From Thalassospiraceae bacterium (lineage in GTDB: Bacteria; Pseudomonadota; Alphaproteobacteria; Rhodospirillales; Magnetovibrionaceae), in assembly GCA_030637205.1 (NCBI GenBank), contig DAOVVL010000002.1, positions 1 to 21,570 of the forward strand: 21,570 nt of DNA, written 5' to 3'. Positions 7,848 through 14,998 of this stretch are shown here, in pieces (positions within the stretch are counted from its first letter, which is position 1; each line of letters begins with the position of its first letter). A model generated the notes under the pieces. It saw only the letters and a program-made list of their open reading frames with translations, was not told where the DNA came from and made no database searches. The position numbers and the translations under genes were made by a program.

Positions 7848-8588
7848 CTATGACGCCAACAGCCGATCTGGATGGTCGGTGAACACCGCATCCACCCCCA
7901 TGTCGAACAAGGCTTGCGCCTGGGCCGGGTCGTTGATGGTGTAGATATGAAGGCGGTGACCGCTGGCGTGCACGGCTGTGATCAGTTCCTGGGTAACAAA
8001 AGCAGGGTTGCAATGAAGACTGTGGCAAACGTGACGGTCCAGGAGATCACGCCAATTGTCCGGAACGGCATAAACAATAAGGCCCAAGGGAATGTTGGGC
8101 ATCAATTCGTGAAACACGTCCAGCGCCAGCGTGCTCATGGATGAAACCAAAATTTGCCGATCCTCGGGCCATACCTTTTGCAAGGTCTCCGCCACCGCGC
8201 GCGCTGTGGGTTCTTCCCAGCCCAAGGTGGGTTTGATTTCAAGATTCAGGACAATATTGCTCGACAGCACCAACGCCAGCGCATCGCTGAGCGGCGGGAT
8301 GCGTTCGTTCTTGAATTGGGGGGAGAACCAGGAACCGGCGTCGATCTGGCTAATTTCATCAAGTGTCTTCAGCACCACCGGGCCATGACCATCAGAACAG
8401 CGATCAACATTAAAGTCGTGCATGATTACGGGGTGGCCATCGCGGCTGATGGTGGCATCGAATTCCACGGCCGGGGCGCCCAATTCAATGGCGCGGGCAA
8501 TGGACGCCAAGGTGTTTTCCGGCGCACTCCCACACGCACCGCGGTGGCCGATGATCTTTGGCAAGATGGTGGGGATGTTTTCGCCCAT
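7848..8588 (-). CDS. ugpQ: Glycerophosphodiester phosphodiesterase (UgpQ/GDPD family)
   Basis: This 246-residue enzyme hydrolyses glycerophosphodiesters (for example glycerophosphoethanolamine) to glycerol-3-phosphate and the free alcohol. It is a single GDPD TIM barrel with the expected catalytic residues: His15 and Arg16 in GHRGA, Glu24-Asn25-Thr in the next loop, Glu42 and Asp44 in EFDATISRDG, and His57 in MHDF. There is no signal peptide, so it acts in the cytoplasm. It starts three bases after the stop of the permease gene, with GGAAG inside that gene's end as ribosome site, so it is the last gene of the transporter operon. The same pairing of cytosolic UgpQ with an importer is known from the E. 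coli ugp operon, but there the importer is of the UgpBAEC type, whereas this one is polyamine-like. It may process a substrate the importer brings in. Confidence 0.92.
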   Translation of the reverse strand: MGENIPTILPKIIGHRGACGSAPENTLASIARAIELGAPAVEFDATISRDGHPVIMHDFNVDRCSDGHGPVVLKTLDEISQIDAGSWFSPQFKNERIPPLSDALALVLSSNIVLNLEIKPTLGWEEPTARAVAETLQKVWPEDRQILVSSMSTLALDVFHELMPNIPLGLIVYAVPDNWRDLLDRHVCHSLHCNPAFVTQELITAVHASGHRLHIYTINDPAQAQALFDMGVDAVFTDHPDRLLAS

Positions 8589-8591
8589 TGC

Positions 8592-9446
8592 TCACTTCCG
8601 ATCCCGTTGCACAAATATGCTCAACAACGCCAATCCACCCGACGCCGTCATTAGCAACAACGACAGGGCATTGAGTTCTGGCGTAGATCCTTCGCGCAGT
8701 CTTCCGTACATGGCGATGGTCAGCGGTTGGTCGGACCCCACCAACATCAAGGTGGTATTGAAGTTTTCAAATGACATCAGAAACGCAACGATTGCCGCAC
8801 CAATGATGGCGGGTTTCAGATACGGTATGGTAATCGTCCAAACCGCCGTTAACTTCGACGCGCCAAGACTTTGCGCGGCTTCTTCCAACGTCGTATCAAA
8901 TTTGCGCAGGCGCGCAGCAATGATCAGCGTGGTGATGGTGGCGATGAATGAAAACTGCCCCATCACAACTAAGAACGTACTGGGGCGTAAGAACTCCAAA
9001 TCGATACCGAAGTTATTTTCCATCCCGTTGGCGATGGTGCTGGAAAACACCAGGATCGAAATGCCCAAGATTACGCCGGGAATGACCAGCGGCAACAGCA
9101 TTACCATATAAAGGACGTTCTTGAACGGGAAGCTGCGCCGTTCAAACAAAAAGGCGTTGGTAACGCCGACACTAACGGACAGTACGGTCACCCAGCAGGC
9201 GATGTAAAAAGACGTCCAAATGCTTTCCAGCAGTCGCCCATCATGGAACAGGCCCATCCTTGGTTCGGTATCATTAAAGAACCAATCCAGGGTAAAGCCG
9301 CCCCACGGTAGTGACGGAAACATGGAATCGTTGAACGCGAACGTCGCCACCACGACCAGCGGCAAGATCAGATAGAAAAAGAATAGCGCTACATACGCGC
9401 CATATGCGGTGCGAAAGCCGAGCGGTTGGGGGATAGATGGTATCAT
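8592..9446 (-). CDS. potC: ABC transporter permease, PotC type
   Basis: This 284-residue inner-membrane protein is one of the two permease subunits of the polyamine-type importer. It has about six hydrophobic segments, beginning near residue 15 (AYVALFFFYLILPLVVV). The cytoplasmic EAA loop that docks on the ATPase is clear: EEAAQSLGASKLTAVWTI followed by PYLKPAI. The length is usual for PotC. A strong ribosome site AGGAGGA lies just before the ATG and overlaps the end of the other permease gene. Family membership is secure, but the exact ligand is set by the binding protein and cannot be read from the permease. Confidence 0.9.
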   Translation of the reverse strand: MIPSIPQPLGFRTAYGAYVALFFFYLILPLVVVATFAFNDSMFPSLPWGGFTLDWFFNDTEPRMGLFHDGRLLESIWTSFYIACWVTVLSVSVGVTNAFLFERRSFPFKNVLYMVMLLPLVIPGVILGISILVFSSTIANGMENNFGIDLEFLRPSTFLVVMGQFSFIATITTLIIAARLRKFDTTLEEAAQSLGASKLTAVWTITIPYLKPAIIGAAIVAFLMSFENFNTTLMLVGSDQPLTIAMYGRLREGSTPELNALSLLLMTASGGLALLSIFVQRDRK

Positions 9447-9455
9447 CTCGTCCTC

Positions 9456-10319
9456 CTAACCCATTGTCTCGGTGAGGGTCTGGCGCGAAAGCTTCAGCCC
9501 CGACCACACGATCAATGATGACAACACCAACAACAAGAACCCGAACGCGGCGCCAAGCTCCCAATTGAAGCGCGTAATGAATTGGGTGTAGATCATTTCG
9601 GTGAACCACAAGCTGTTCTTGCCGCCCAATAAAACCGGTGTCAGGTAGTTGCCCAGCGTCAGCATAAACACCACGATGCAGCCCGACACGATGCCCGGCA
9701 TGGCGTGTGGGATGATGATTCTACGCAACACCGTAAACGCATTGCCGCCCAGGTCGTATCCAGCCTCGACCAGGCTATCGTCAAGGCTGTCTAGCGTGCT
9801 GACCAGGGGGACCACCATGAACAACATTGAGGTGTAGACCAGACCGATCATGATGGTGGCATCATTGTACAGCATCTCAACCGGGCCCTGTGCGATACCG
9901 ACCCATTGCAGCACGTTCGAGATTACACCGCTTTCGCGCAGCAAGATCATCCAGCCGAACGTGCGCACCAGCTCACTTACCCAGAACGGCACCAAACACA
10001 GCAAGAAAAGGAAACTTTTAAGACGGCCGCGCAGCATTTTGGCGATGTAATAGGATACCGGAAAGCCGATCAACAGCGTCAACGTGGTTGCCATGATGGA
10101 CATAACGGCGGTGCGGGTGAACGTTCGCCAGTACAGGGGTTCGGTAAAAAACTCGGTATAGTTGGCGGTGCCATATTCAAAAACCCTGGGCGCAGTTTTT
10201 TCGTGAAGCGAAATCAGGAACATATCCACATGCGGCAAGACAATGAGGACCACAAGCCACAACCCTAGCGGAGCCAGCAGCAGCAAAAGACTTAGGCGTG
10301 ATGCGGTTTGGATATTCAT
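9456..10319 (-). CDS. potB: ABC transporter permease, PotB type
   Basis: This 287-residue membrane protein is the first permease subunit. It has an N-terminal helix (LSLLLLLAPLGLWLVVLIVLP), a short periplasmic loop with YTEFF…PLYWRTF typical of PotB/PotH, and a cytoplasmic docking loop LVEAGYDLGGNAFTVLRRII followed by IPHAMPGI. Its start overlaps the stop of the ATPase gene by four bases (ATGA), which implies translational coupling, and AAGGAAG lies about nine bases upstream. It would pair with the PotC-type subunit to form the channel. Confidence 0.9.
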   Translation of the reverse strand: MNIQTASRLSLLLLLAPLGLWLVVLIVLPHVDMFLISLHEKTAPRVFEYGTANYTEFFTEPLYWRTFTRTAVMSIMATTLTLLIGFPVSYYIAKMLRGRLKSFLFLLCLVPFWVSELVRTFGWMILLRESGVISNVLQWVGIAQGPVEMLYNDATIMIGLVYTSMLFMVVPLVSTLDSLDDSLVEAGYDLGGNAFTVLRRIIIPHAMPGIVSGCIVVFMLTLGNYLTPVLLGGKNSLWFTEMIYTQFITRFNWELGAAFGFLLLVLSSLIVWSGLKLSRQTLTETMG

Positions 10320-11467
10320 GTTCCAACTTCCTTCGTCCCGCTATCCGTTAAAGCGGCAAAGGCCTTGGCTTGCGCCATACCCCAGCCCAAGTGCACTTCC
10401 TGACCCCGTTTGAGGTGTGAGAACTCACCCGTTTGTGGTAACGCCACGTCCAATTCTCCGCCGGTCTGGCGGTCGCGGATCAGGGCGCGGCTGTTTGCGC
10501 CATTGAAAAGGATACTCACTAGATCCCCGGTGATACGGTTGTCCATGCTTGATACGCGATCAGCGTCGGTGGCGATAACCACAGATTCCGGTCGCACGAA
10601 TATATCAACTTCGGCCCCGGCCTGATGCTGCTCGCCACCAGCGGACGTGGCCAGCAGGGGAACCCCATCGGCGGTCACCACCTTGATGCCGTCCTTATTG
10701 ATTTGTTCCACGCGCCCATGCCAGCGATTGGTTTCACCGACGAAAGCCGCGACGAAAGCCGTGTCAGGGTGATAGTAGAGGTCTTGCGGTGTTCCGATTT
10801 GTTCAAAGTGACCCTCGTTCATCACCGCTACATGGTCAGACATGACCAAGGCTTCAGACTGATCGTGTGTGATATAAATGAAGGTCGTGCCGAACTTATC
10901 CTGCATCTTTTTCAGCTCAATCTTCATATGCTCGCGCAGCTTTAAATCCAGCGCGCCTAGCGGTTCGTCCAACAAAAGGGCAGCGGGCTCGAGCACCAAA
11001 CAGCGTGCTATGGCAACACGTTGTTGTTGACCACCTGACAGTTGCTTGATGCTTTTATCACCCGATCCGGGTAGGCCAATGCGGTCCAGTGCCGAGCGCA
11101 CCTTGTCGGCAATGTCGCTTTTGCCCAGGCCTTTGCGCTGCAGGCCATAAGCAATGTTTTCCCCCACTGACATCATGGGAAAAAGCGCCAGTTGCTGAAA
11201 CACCATATTGACCGGGCGCCTGTTGGGCGGCATATCCAGCACCGAATTCTCTTTGATCAAGATGTCGCCAGAGGTTGGCTGCAGGAAACCTGCCATCATG
11301 CGCAAGATGGTGGTTTTCCCACACCCCGAAGGCCCAAGAATGGAAAAGAAATCACCTTGCGGTATGCCGAACGATACATCGTCTACCGCAACGAAATCGC
11401 CAAAGCGGCGCACCAGATTGCGGCACTCCAGATCGAAAGTTGCGGCTTTATCGGTTGTGTCGTTCAT
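10316..11467 (-). CDS. potA: ABC transporter ATPase, PotA type
   Basis: This 383-residue cytoplasmic ATPase powers the importer. The motifs are complete: Walker A GPSGCGKTT (45-53, Lys51), Q-loop near Gln91-Gln92, signature LSGGQ (143-147), Walker B ALLLDEP (Asp167, Glu168) and H-loop THD. Residues from about 240 on form a TOBE-type regulatory domain. The first in-frame start would be a TTG at 11482; I prefer the ATG at 11467 because GGGGA lies seven bases upstream. An intrinsic terminator separates this gene from the binding-protein gene before it, so it is probably made in smaller amounts. Potential alternatives are putrescine (PotG) or other cationic substrates; the family does not fix the ligand. 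Confidence 0.92.
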   Translation of the reverse strand: MNDTTDKAATFDLECRNLVRRFGDFVAVDDVSFGIPQGDFFSILGPSGCGKTTILRMMAGFLQPTSGDILIKENSVLDMPPNRRPVNMVFQQLALFPMMSVGENIAYGLQRKGLGKSDIADKVRSALDRIGLPGSGDKSIKQLSGGQQQRVAIARCLVLEPAALLLDEPLGALDLKLREHMKIELKKMQDKFGTTFIYITHDQSEALVMSDHVAVMNEGHFEQIGTPQDLYYHPDTAFVAAFVGETNRWHGRVEQINKDGIKVVTADGVPLLATSAGGEQHQAGAEVDIFVRPESVVIATDADRVSSMDNRITGDLVSILFNGANSRALIRDRQTGGELDVALPQTGEFSHLKRGQEVHLGWGMAQAKAFAALTDSGTKEVGT

Positions 11468-11534
11468 GCTGTTCCCCGCCAAGTGGCTCCACCATCAAGA
11501 TTGTTGCATTCAATGGAATTTGAGGAAACAAAAG

Positions 11535-11567
11535 AAAAAACGGCGCATGAGCGTATCCCATGCGCCG
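11535..11567 (-). terminator. Intrinsic terminator or attenuator between binding-protein and ATPase genes
   Basis: On the minus strand a perfect 9-bp stem (CGGCGCATG / CATGCGCCG; window 11541-11549 and 11559-11567) with a 9-base loop is followed at once by TTTTTTCTTTTG. It lies 24 bases after the stop of the binding-protein gene and about 70 bases before the ATPase start. Read-through would feed the transporter genes. Confidence 0.85.
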
Positions 11568-11590
11568 CTTCTCTCAAAGGCCCATACAGG

Positions 11591-12661
11591 TCACTTGGCC
11601 GCTTTGACGCGGTCCATAACCTTGCCTTCCATGTCTTCCAGACCAGCGGGTACCGGCGGATACCACTTGATGTTGTCGATAGCAGCCGCTGGGAACGTTT
11701 CTTGGAAACGCATCCGCTTGCTTTCCTCGACAGCAGCATCGCCGTTCCTTGCTGCGGTAAAGTTGCCGGCCGCTTCGGTGATCATCGCTGCGATTTTAGG
11801 ACGCATGACGAAGTTGATCCACTTGTAAGCAGCATCTTCGGCCTTGGTTTTCTTCGGCAGGGCGAAGGTGTCAATCCAACCCAGCGCGCCCGAGGTCGGG
11901 GCAATGGTCTTCACAGCAGGCATTTCGGCATTCACCTTCCAGCCCGAACCATCCCATGCCATAGCGGCAATAATTTCGCCGGAGCGGATTAGGTTGATCA
12001 GTGCGTCACCACCGGACCAATAAGCCTTCACATTGGACTTGCACGAGATCAACTTGGCTTCGACCTTATCCAGGATTTTCTGATACGCAGCTTTGTCGTT
12101 GTAGGCGGCAAACGGGTCCATGCCCATCGAGAACGCGAATGCGATCAATGTTGGGCGTTTCATGCGATACGACACTTTGCCTGCGTATTTTGGATTGCAA
12201 AGATCGATATAATCCTTGATGTCGGGTGCCTTGGTCGTGTTGACGGTCAAGGCACTTGTGCCCCACACATGCGGCACGCCATAGACTTTGCCGTTATACA
12301 TGGTGTTGGCTTTGGTGCCTTCCAACATGGAAGCAATCATCAAGCTGGCATCAATTTTGGACAGGTTGATCGGTTTGTAGATATCGTATTCAGCCTGTGC
12401 GCCAGAGATGCGATCCTGTGAAGGTTGGGCAAGGTCAAAACCCGCGCCACCGGTTGCGCGCAACTTGGAAATCATCTCTTCATTATTGGAATTGGTGACT
12501 TCGACGCTGATGCCGGTTTCGGCCTTGAACATTTCGACGACTTTTTCTGGCGCGTAACCGCCCCAGGTGAGAAGACGAAGCGTTTCGGCACTTGCCTGTG
12601 TGGCCATCATGGCCATGGCAGCGCCGAAAAGGGTGCTTAGAAACAGTTTGCTCTTGAACAT
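11591..12661 (-). CDS. potD: Periplasmic substrate-binding protein, PotD type
   Basis: This 356-residue protein captures the substrate in the periplasm and hands it to the permeases. Residues 1-25 are a signal peptide ending QASA before ETLRLLTW. The mature start (LTWGGYAPEKVVEMFKAETG, with Trp33) and the later AMAWDGSGWK (Asp237) and GWIDTFALP (Asp264) follow the PotD fold pattern. The acidic residue I expect before GG in classical PotD (KEGG…) appears to be Thr-Ser here (APTSGALG), so the ligand may not be a normal polyamine. It is the first gene of the operon with a GGGAG ribosome site nine bases before the ATG, and a terminator follows it, as is common when excess binding protein is made. 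Likely ligands are a cationic amine, amino alcohol or related compound. Confidence 0.9.
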   Translation of the reverse strand: MFKSKLFLSTLFGAAMAMMATQASAETLRLLTWGGYAPEKVVEMFKAETGISVEVTNSNNEEMISKLRATGGAGFDLAQPSQDRISGAQAEYDIYKPINLSKIDASLMIASMLEGTKANTMYNGKVYGVPHVWGTSALTVNTTKAPDIKDYIDLCNPKYAGKVSYRMKRPTLIAFAFSMGMDPFAAYNDKAAYQKILDKVEAKLISCKSNVKAYWSGGDALINLIRSGEIIAAMAWDGSGWKVNAEMPAVKTIAPTSGALGWIDTFALPKKTKAEDAAYKWINFVMRPKIAAMITEAAGNFTAARNGDAAVEESKRMRFQETFPAAAIDNIKWYPPVPAGLEDMEGKVMDRVKAAK

Positions 12662-12685
12662 TTCTTGTTACTCCCTTTTATCTAG

Positions 12686-12706
12686 GTCCCAGTTTTCACG
12701 TGGGAC
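12686..12706 (-). promoter_or_regulatory. Leader hairpin before potD
   Basis: GTCCCA (12686-12691) and TGGGAC (12701-12706) form a 6-bp inverted repeat with a 9-base loop, just before the potD ribosome site on the minus strand. It could be a messenger leader hairpin or half of an operator. Confidence 0.3.
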
Positions 12707-12870
12707 GAATGAAAACGAGAAGCCGTGCATCGACACGACCAGATGAACAGTCAAATGTAGCTTTACAAGCCCATTTGATCTCGTTGGAAATCCTTTTTTG
12801 CTTTGGGGATGGTATCTGCGTATTGGCGTTCATAGGCCCGCCTCCACTCTTTACCTAGTAAAACCAATGG

Positions 12871-12928
12871 ATGCTGTTGATTTCACCCCTACAATTGTAG
12901 GTCTGCTGCCGTCGGGTGGCAACAGCAT
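12871..12928. promoter_or_regulatory. Nested palindromes, candidate operator
   Basis: A perfect 14-bp palindrome CCTACAATTGTAGG (12888-12901) sits inside a 9-bp inverted repeat (ATGCTGTTG at 12871-12879, CAACAGCAT at 12920-12928). A nested arrangement between divergent genes suggests a binding site for a dimeric regulator. No regulator gene lies next to it. Confidence 0.4.
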
Positions 12929-13066
12929 TCATGGATTGGGCGAACCAAAGGGACCGAGCCATATTTCACCGCACAGACAGGTTCGGCCAGGCACGGCTCA
13001 AATATAGCGTTGCGCCTCATTCTCCCGGCGCGATATCCTTGTATTTCACCGCCAGGAGGCAGCGCT

Positions 13067-13927
13067 ATGGTTTCTGAAGGCCCGCTCATTCTCGTCATTG
13101 ACGGCTATCCGAAAGACGACCGGGAAAACCTTGCCGGCTGCGGCATGACAACGGCGGGTGATTTGTATGTTGCGATGCTAAGCTCCATCTGCCCGCAGGC
13201 CAGATTCGAGGTTTTGTTTCCATCCGACCCTGATGCCGCCTTGCCCGACGGCGTTCAAATTGGCGATTTTGATGGTGTTGCGTGGACCGGCTGTTCGCTG
13301 ACCATTCATGACAACACCGACAAACGGGTGCGCCGCCATATTGAGTTAGCACGCGCGGCTTACATGGCCGGGGTTCCACAATACGGCACCTGTTGGGGTA
13401 TTCAAATTGCCGCCGTTGCCGCAGGGGGCACCGTCGCCGTAAATCCACGTGGACGTGAAATGGGCATTGGGCGCAAAATTACGTTAAGCCCTGCTGGGCG
13501 GGGGCATCCCTTGTATCAAGACAAGCCCACAACGTTTGATGGCTTTGTCAGCCATTTTGACGAAGTTACACACTTGCCGCCGGGGGCTGAAGTGCTCGCC
13601 GGGAATGCGTTCGTGCGGGTGCATTCGTTGAGCGTCGACCACGAGAAAGGCACTTTCTGGGGGCTGCAATATCATCCCGAATACGATCTTTATCAGATGG
13701 CGCGATTGATATATTGCCGCCGTGCCGCACTGACCAATGAAGGCTTCTATACGGACGAGGCAAACGCGCTGGAAATGGTTGAAAAGTTCGAACGGCTTTA
13801 CGCCAATCCCGATGATATGGCTCTGGCTTGGCAGTTGGGTGTCGATCAGGACATCCTGAACGATACCGTGCGCCAAACAGAACCGCGCAACTGGCTGGAA
13901 CGATTGGTCCTGCCCAAAATGCGCTGA
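13067..13927 (+). CDS. Class I glutamine amidotransferase, possible gamma-glutamyl amide hydrolase
   Basis: This 286-residue cytoplasmic protein is a free-standing class I glutamine amidotransferase domain, like the N-terminal part of GMP synthase. The catalytic triad is present: nucleophile Cys109 in YGTCWGIQ, His203 and Glu205 in QYHPEYD. There is no synthase domain, so it probably hydrolyses a gamma-glutamyl amide bond. With a gamma-glutamyl-amine ligase, aldehyde dehydrogenase and alcohol dehydrogenase 3 kb away, a role in releasing the end product and glutamate is plausible. PuuD does this in E. coli, but PuuD is of the C26 type. It has an N-terminal part (DGYPKDDRENLAGCGMTTAGD) and a C-terminal helical tail of about 70 residues. 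I start at ATG 13067 because AGGAGG lies seven bases before it; an upstream ATG at 13010 has no such site. Confidence 0.88.
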   Translation: MVSEGPLILVIDGYPKDDRENLAGCGMTTAGDLYVAMLSSICPQARFEVLFPSDPDAALPDGVQIGDFDGVAWTGCSLTIHDNTDKRVRRHIELARAAYMAGVPQYGTCWGIQIAAVAAGGTVAVNPRGREMGIGRKITLSPAGRGHPLYQDKPTTFDGFVSHFDEVTHLPPGAEVLAGNAFVRVHSLSVDHEKGTFWGLQYHPEYDLYQMARLIYCRRAALTNEGFYTDEANALEMVEKFERLYANPDDMALAWQLGVDQDILNDTVRQTEPRNWLERLVLPKMR

Positions 13928-13941
13928 GAACACCTTGACGA

Positions 13942-14931
13942 TTATTCGTTGACCAGGGGACGCGACAACAAGCCGCGGATAATGGCATCGAGGTCGGCAT
14001 CGACGTTGAGCACAGCCTCGACGGCCAAACAGATGGGCATGTCGACTTGGTTGCGGCGCGCCAGTTCGCACACCGTCTCGGCGTTGTGGACACCTTCGGC
14101 AACGGTTTTGCGCCCGGTTTGAATTTGTTCCAGGGTTTCGCCCTTGCCGAGACGATAGCCGACTGTAAAGTTACGCGACTTCATGGCGTTGCAGGTCAAT
14201 GCAAGATCACCCAGCCCCGAGAGGCCCATCAACGTGTGGCTCTCGGCACCCAATACCAACCCCAGAGCATTGATTTCAAAAAGTCCGCGCGCGATCAAAG
14301 CGGCGCGGGCATTGTCGCCAAGCTGCATCCCCGTAACGATGCCGCAAGCAATAGCCAGAACGTTTTTGATCGCTCCGCCCAATTGTGTGCCGATAATATC
14401 CCGGTTGGCATAAGCGCGAAAGTTGGGCGAGGCCAAAGCCGCTGCCAACTTCCGGGCAACGTCCATATCCGGGCAGGCTATCGCCGCCGCAGAGGGTAAG
14501 TTCCGGGCAATTTCCTTGGCGAACGTCGGGCCACCCATGGATGCGATGATTGCTTTGTCACCGAGGCAATCGCCGACGACTTCCGCCATAAGTTTGCAGC
14601 TGTCTTTCTCGACGCCCTTGGAACAGATCAAGGCGGGCACCCCCCGATGCCAATGCGCCGCCGCCTGGGTAACGACTTGGCGTAAGTGAACGGTCGGAAC
14701 GGCGATCAATACGGCGTCATTGTCACAGACTTCTGCCAAGTCCGGTGTCGCACGGATGGCGGGGTCGAGTTCGATGTCGGTTAAAAATGTATCATTTTTA
14801 TGGTGGGTGTTGATGGCATCCACCACTTCGCTCTCAAAGGCCCACAGGGTTACGTCACGACCGGCCCGTCGGGCCACCGTCGACATGGCCGTACCAAATG
14901 CACCTGCACCAATAATACCGATCTTGTCCAT
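13942..14931 (-). CDS. gpsA: NAD(P)-dependent glycerol-3-phosphate dehydrogenase
   Basis: This 329-residue cytoplasmic enzyme interconverts dihydroxyacetone phosphate and sn-glycerol-3-phosphate, the backbone for phospholipids. The Rossmann motif GIIGAGAFGTA (5-15), the SKGVE segment with Lys105, and the catalytic Lys189 in GGAIKNVLAIACGI are all present, as is GLSGLGDL further on. The length fits GpsA. I chose ATG 14931 over an in-frame TTG at 14943, since GGAAG lies about six bases upstream. It is convergent with the amidotransferase (14-base gap, no clear terminator) and 67 bases downstream of the phosphate cotransporter on the same strand. Linkage to the phosphodiesterase gene, which makes glycerol-3-phosphate, may be meaningful or chance. 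Confidence 0.95.
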   Translation of the reverse strand: MDKIGIIGAGAFGTAMSTVARRAGRDVTLWAFESEVVDAINTHHKNDTFLTDIELDPAIRATPDLAEVCDNDAVLIAVPTVHLRQVVTQAAAHWHRGVPALICSKGVEKDSCKLMAEVVGDCLGDKAIIASMGGPTFAKEIARNLPSAAAIACPDMDVARKLAAALASPNFRAYANRDIIGTQLGGAIKNVLAIACGIVTGMQLGDNARAALIARGLFEINALGLVLGAESHTLMGLSGLGDLALTCNAMKSRNFTVGYRLGKGETLEQIQTGRKTVAEGVHNAETVCELARRNQVDMPICLAVEAVLNVDADLDAIIRGLLSRPLVNE

Positions 14932-14954
14932 ACTATCTTCCAATCCAGATCAAG

Positions 14955-14986
14955 CCATCTCAGGCTCGCCTAGAGCCTCATGATGG
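14955..14986 (-). other. Interrupted hairpin between cotransporter and gpsA
   Basis: On the minus strand CCATC-ATG-AGGCTC-TAGGC-GAGCCT-GA-GATGG forms a 6-bp inner and 5-bp outer stem. There is no T-run, so it is not a standard terminator; it may be a processing or stability element between the two genes. Confidence 0.35.
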
Positions 14987-14998
14987 TTTTGCTGTTAT

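Larger units (their letters stand above)
12662..13066. promoter_or_regulatory. Divergent intergenic region with several inverted repeats
   Basis: These 405 bases lie between the minus-strand transporter operon and the plus-strand amidotransferase and must hold both promoters. I see no convincing -35/-10 pair for the transporter. For the amidotransferase a weak TTGGGC (12936) with CATATT (12960) is possible. No sigma-54 site (TGGCAC-N5-TTGC) and no Pho box were found. The inverted repeats listed separately are the main structure. No small gene was found. Confidence 0.5.

Noticed and set aside
11468..11482. TTG start for the ATPase
   Set aside because: ATG 11467 has GGGGA seven bases before it; the TTG adds only five residues.
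13010..13066. Longer amidotransferase start
   Set aside because: The added 19 residues are not domain-like and the AGGAGG site clearly serves ATG 13067.
12662..13066. Sigma-54 promoter or Pho box for the transporter
   Set aside because: I searched by eye for TGGCAC-N5-TTGC and CTGTCAT-type repeats and found no acceptable match.
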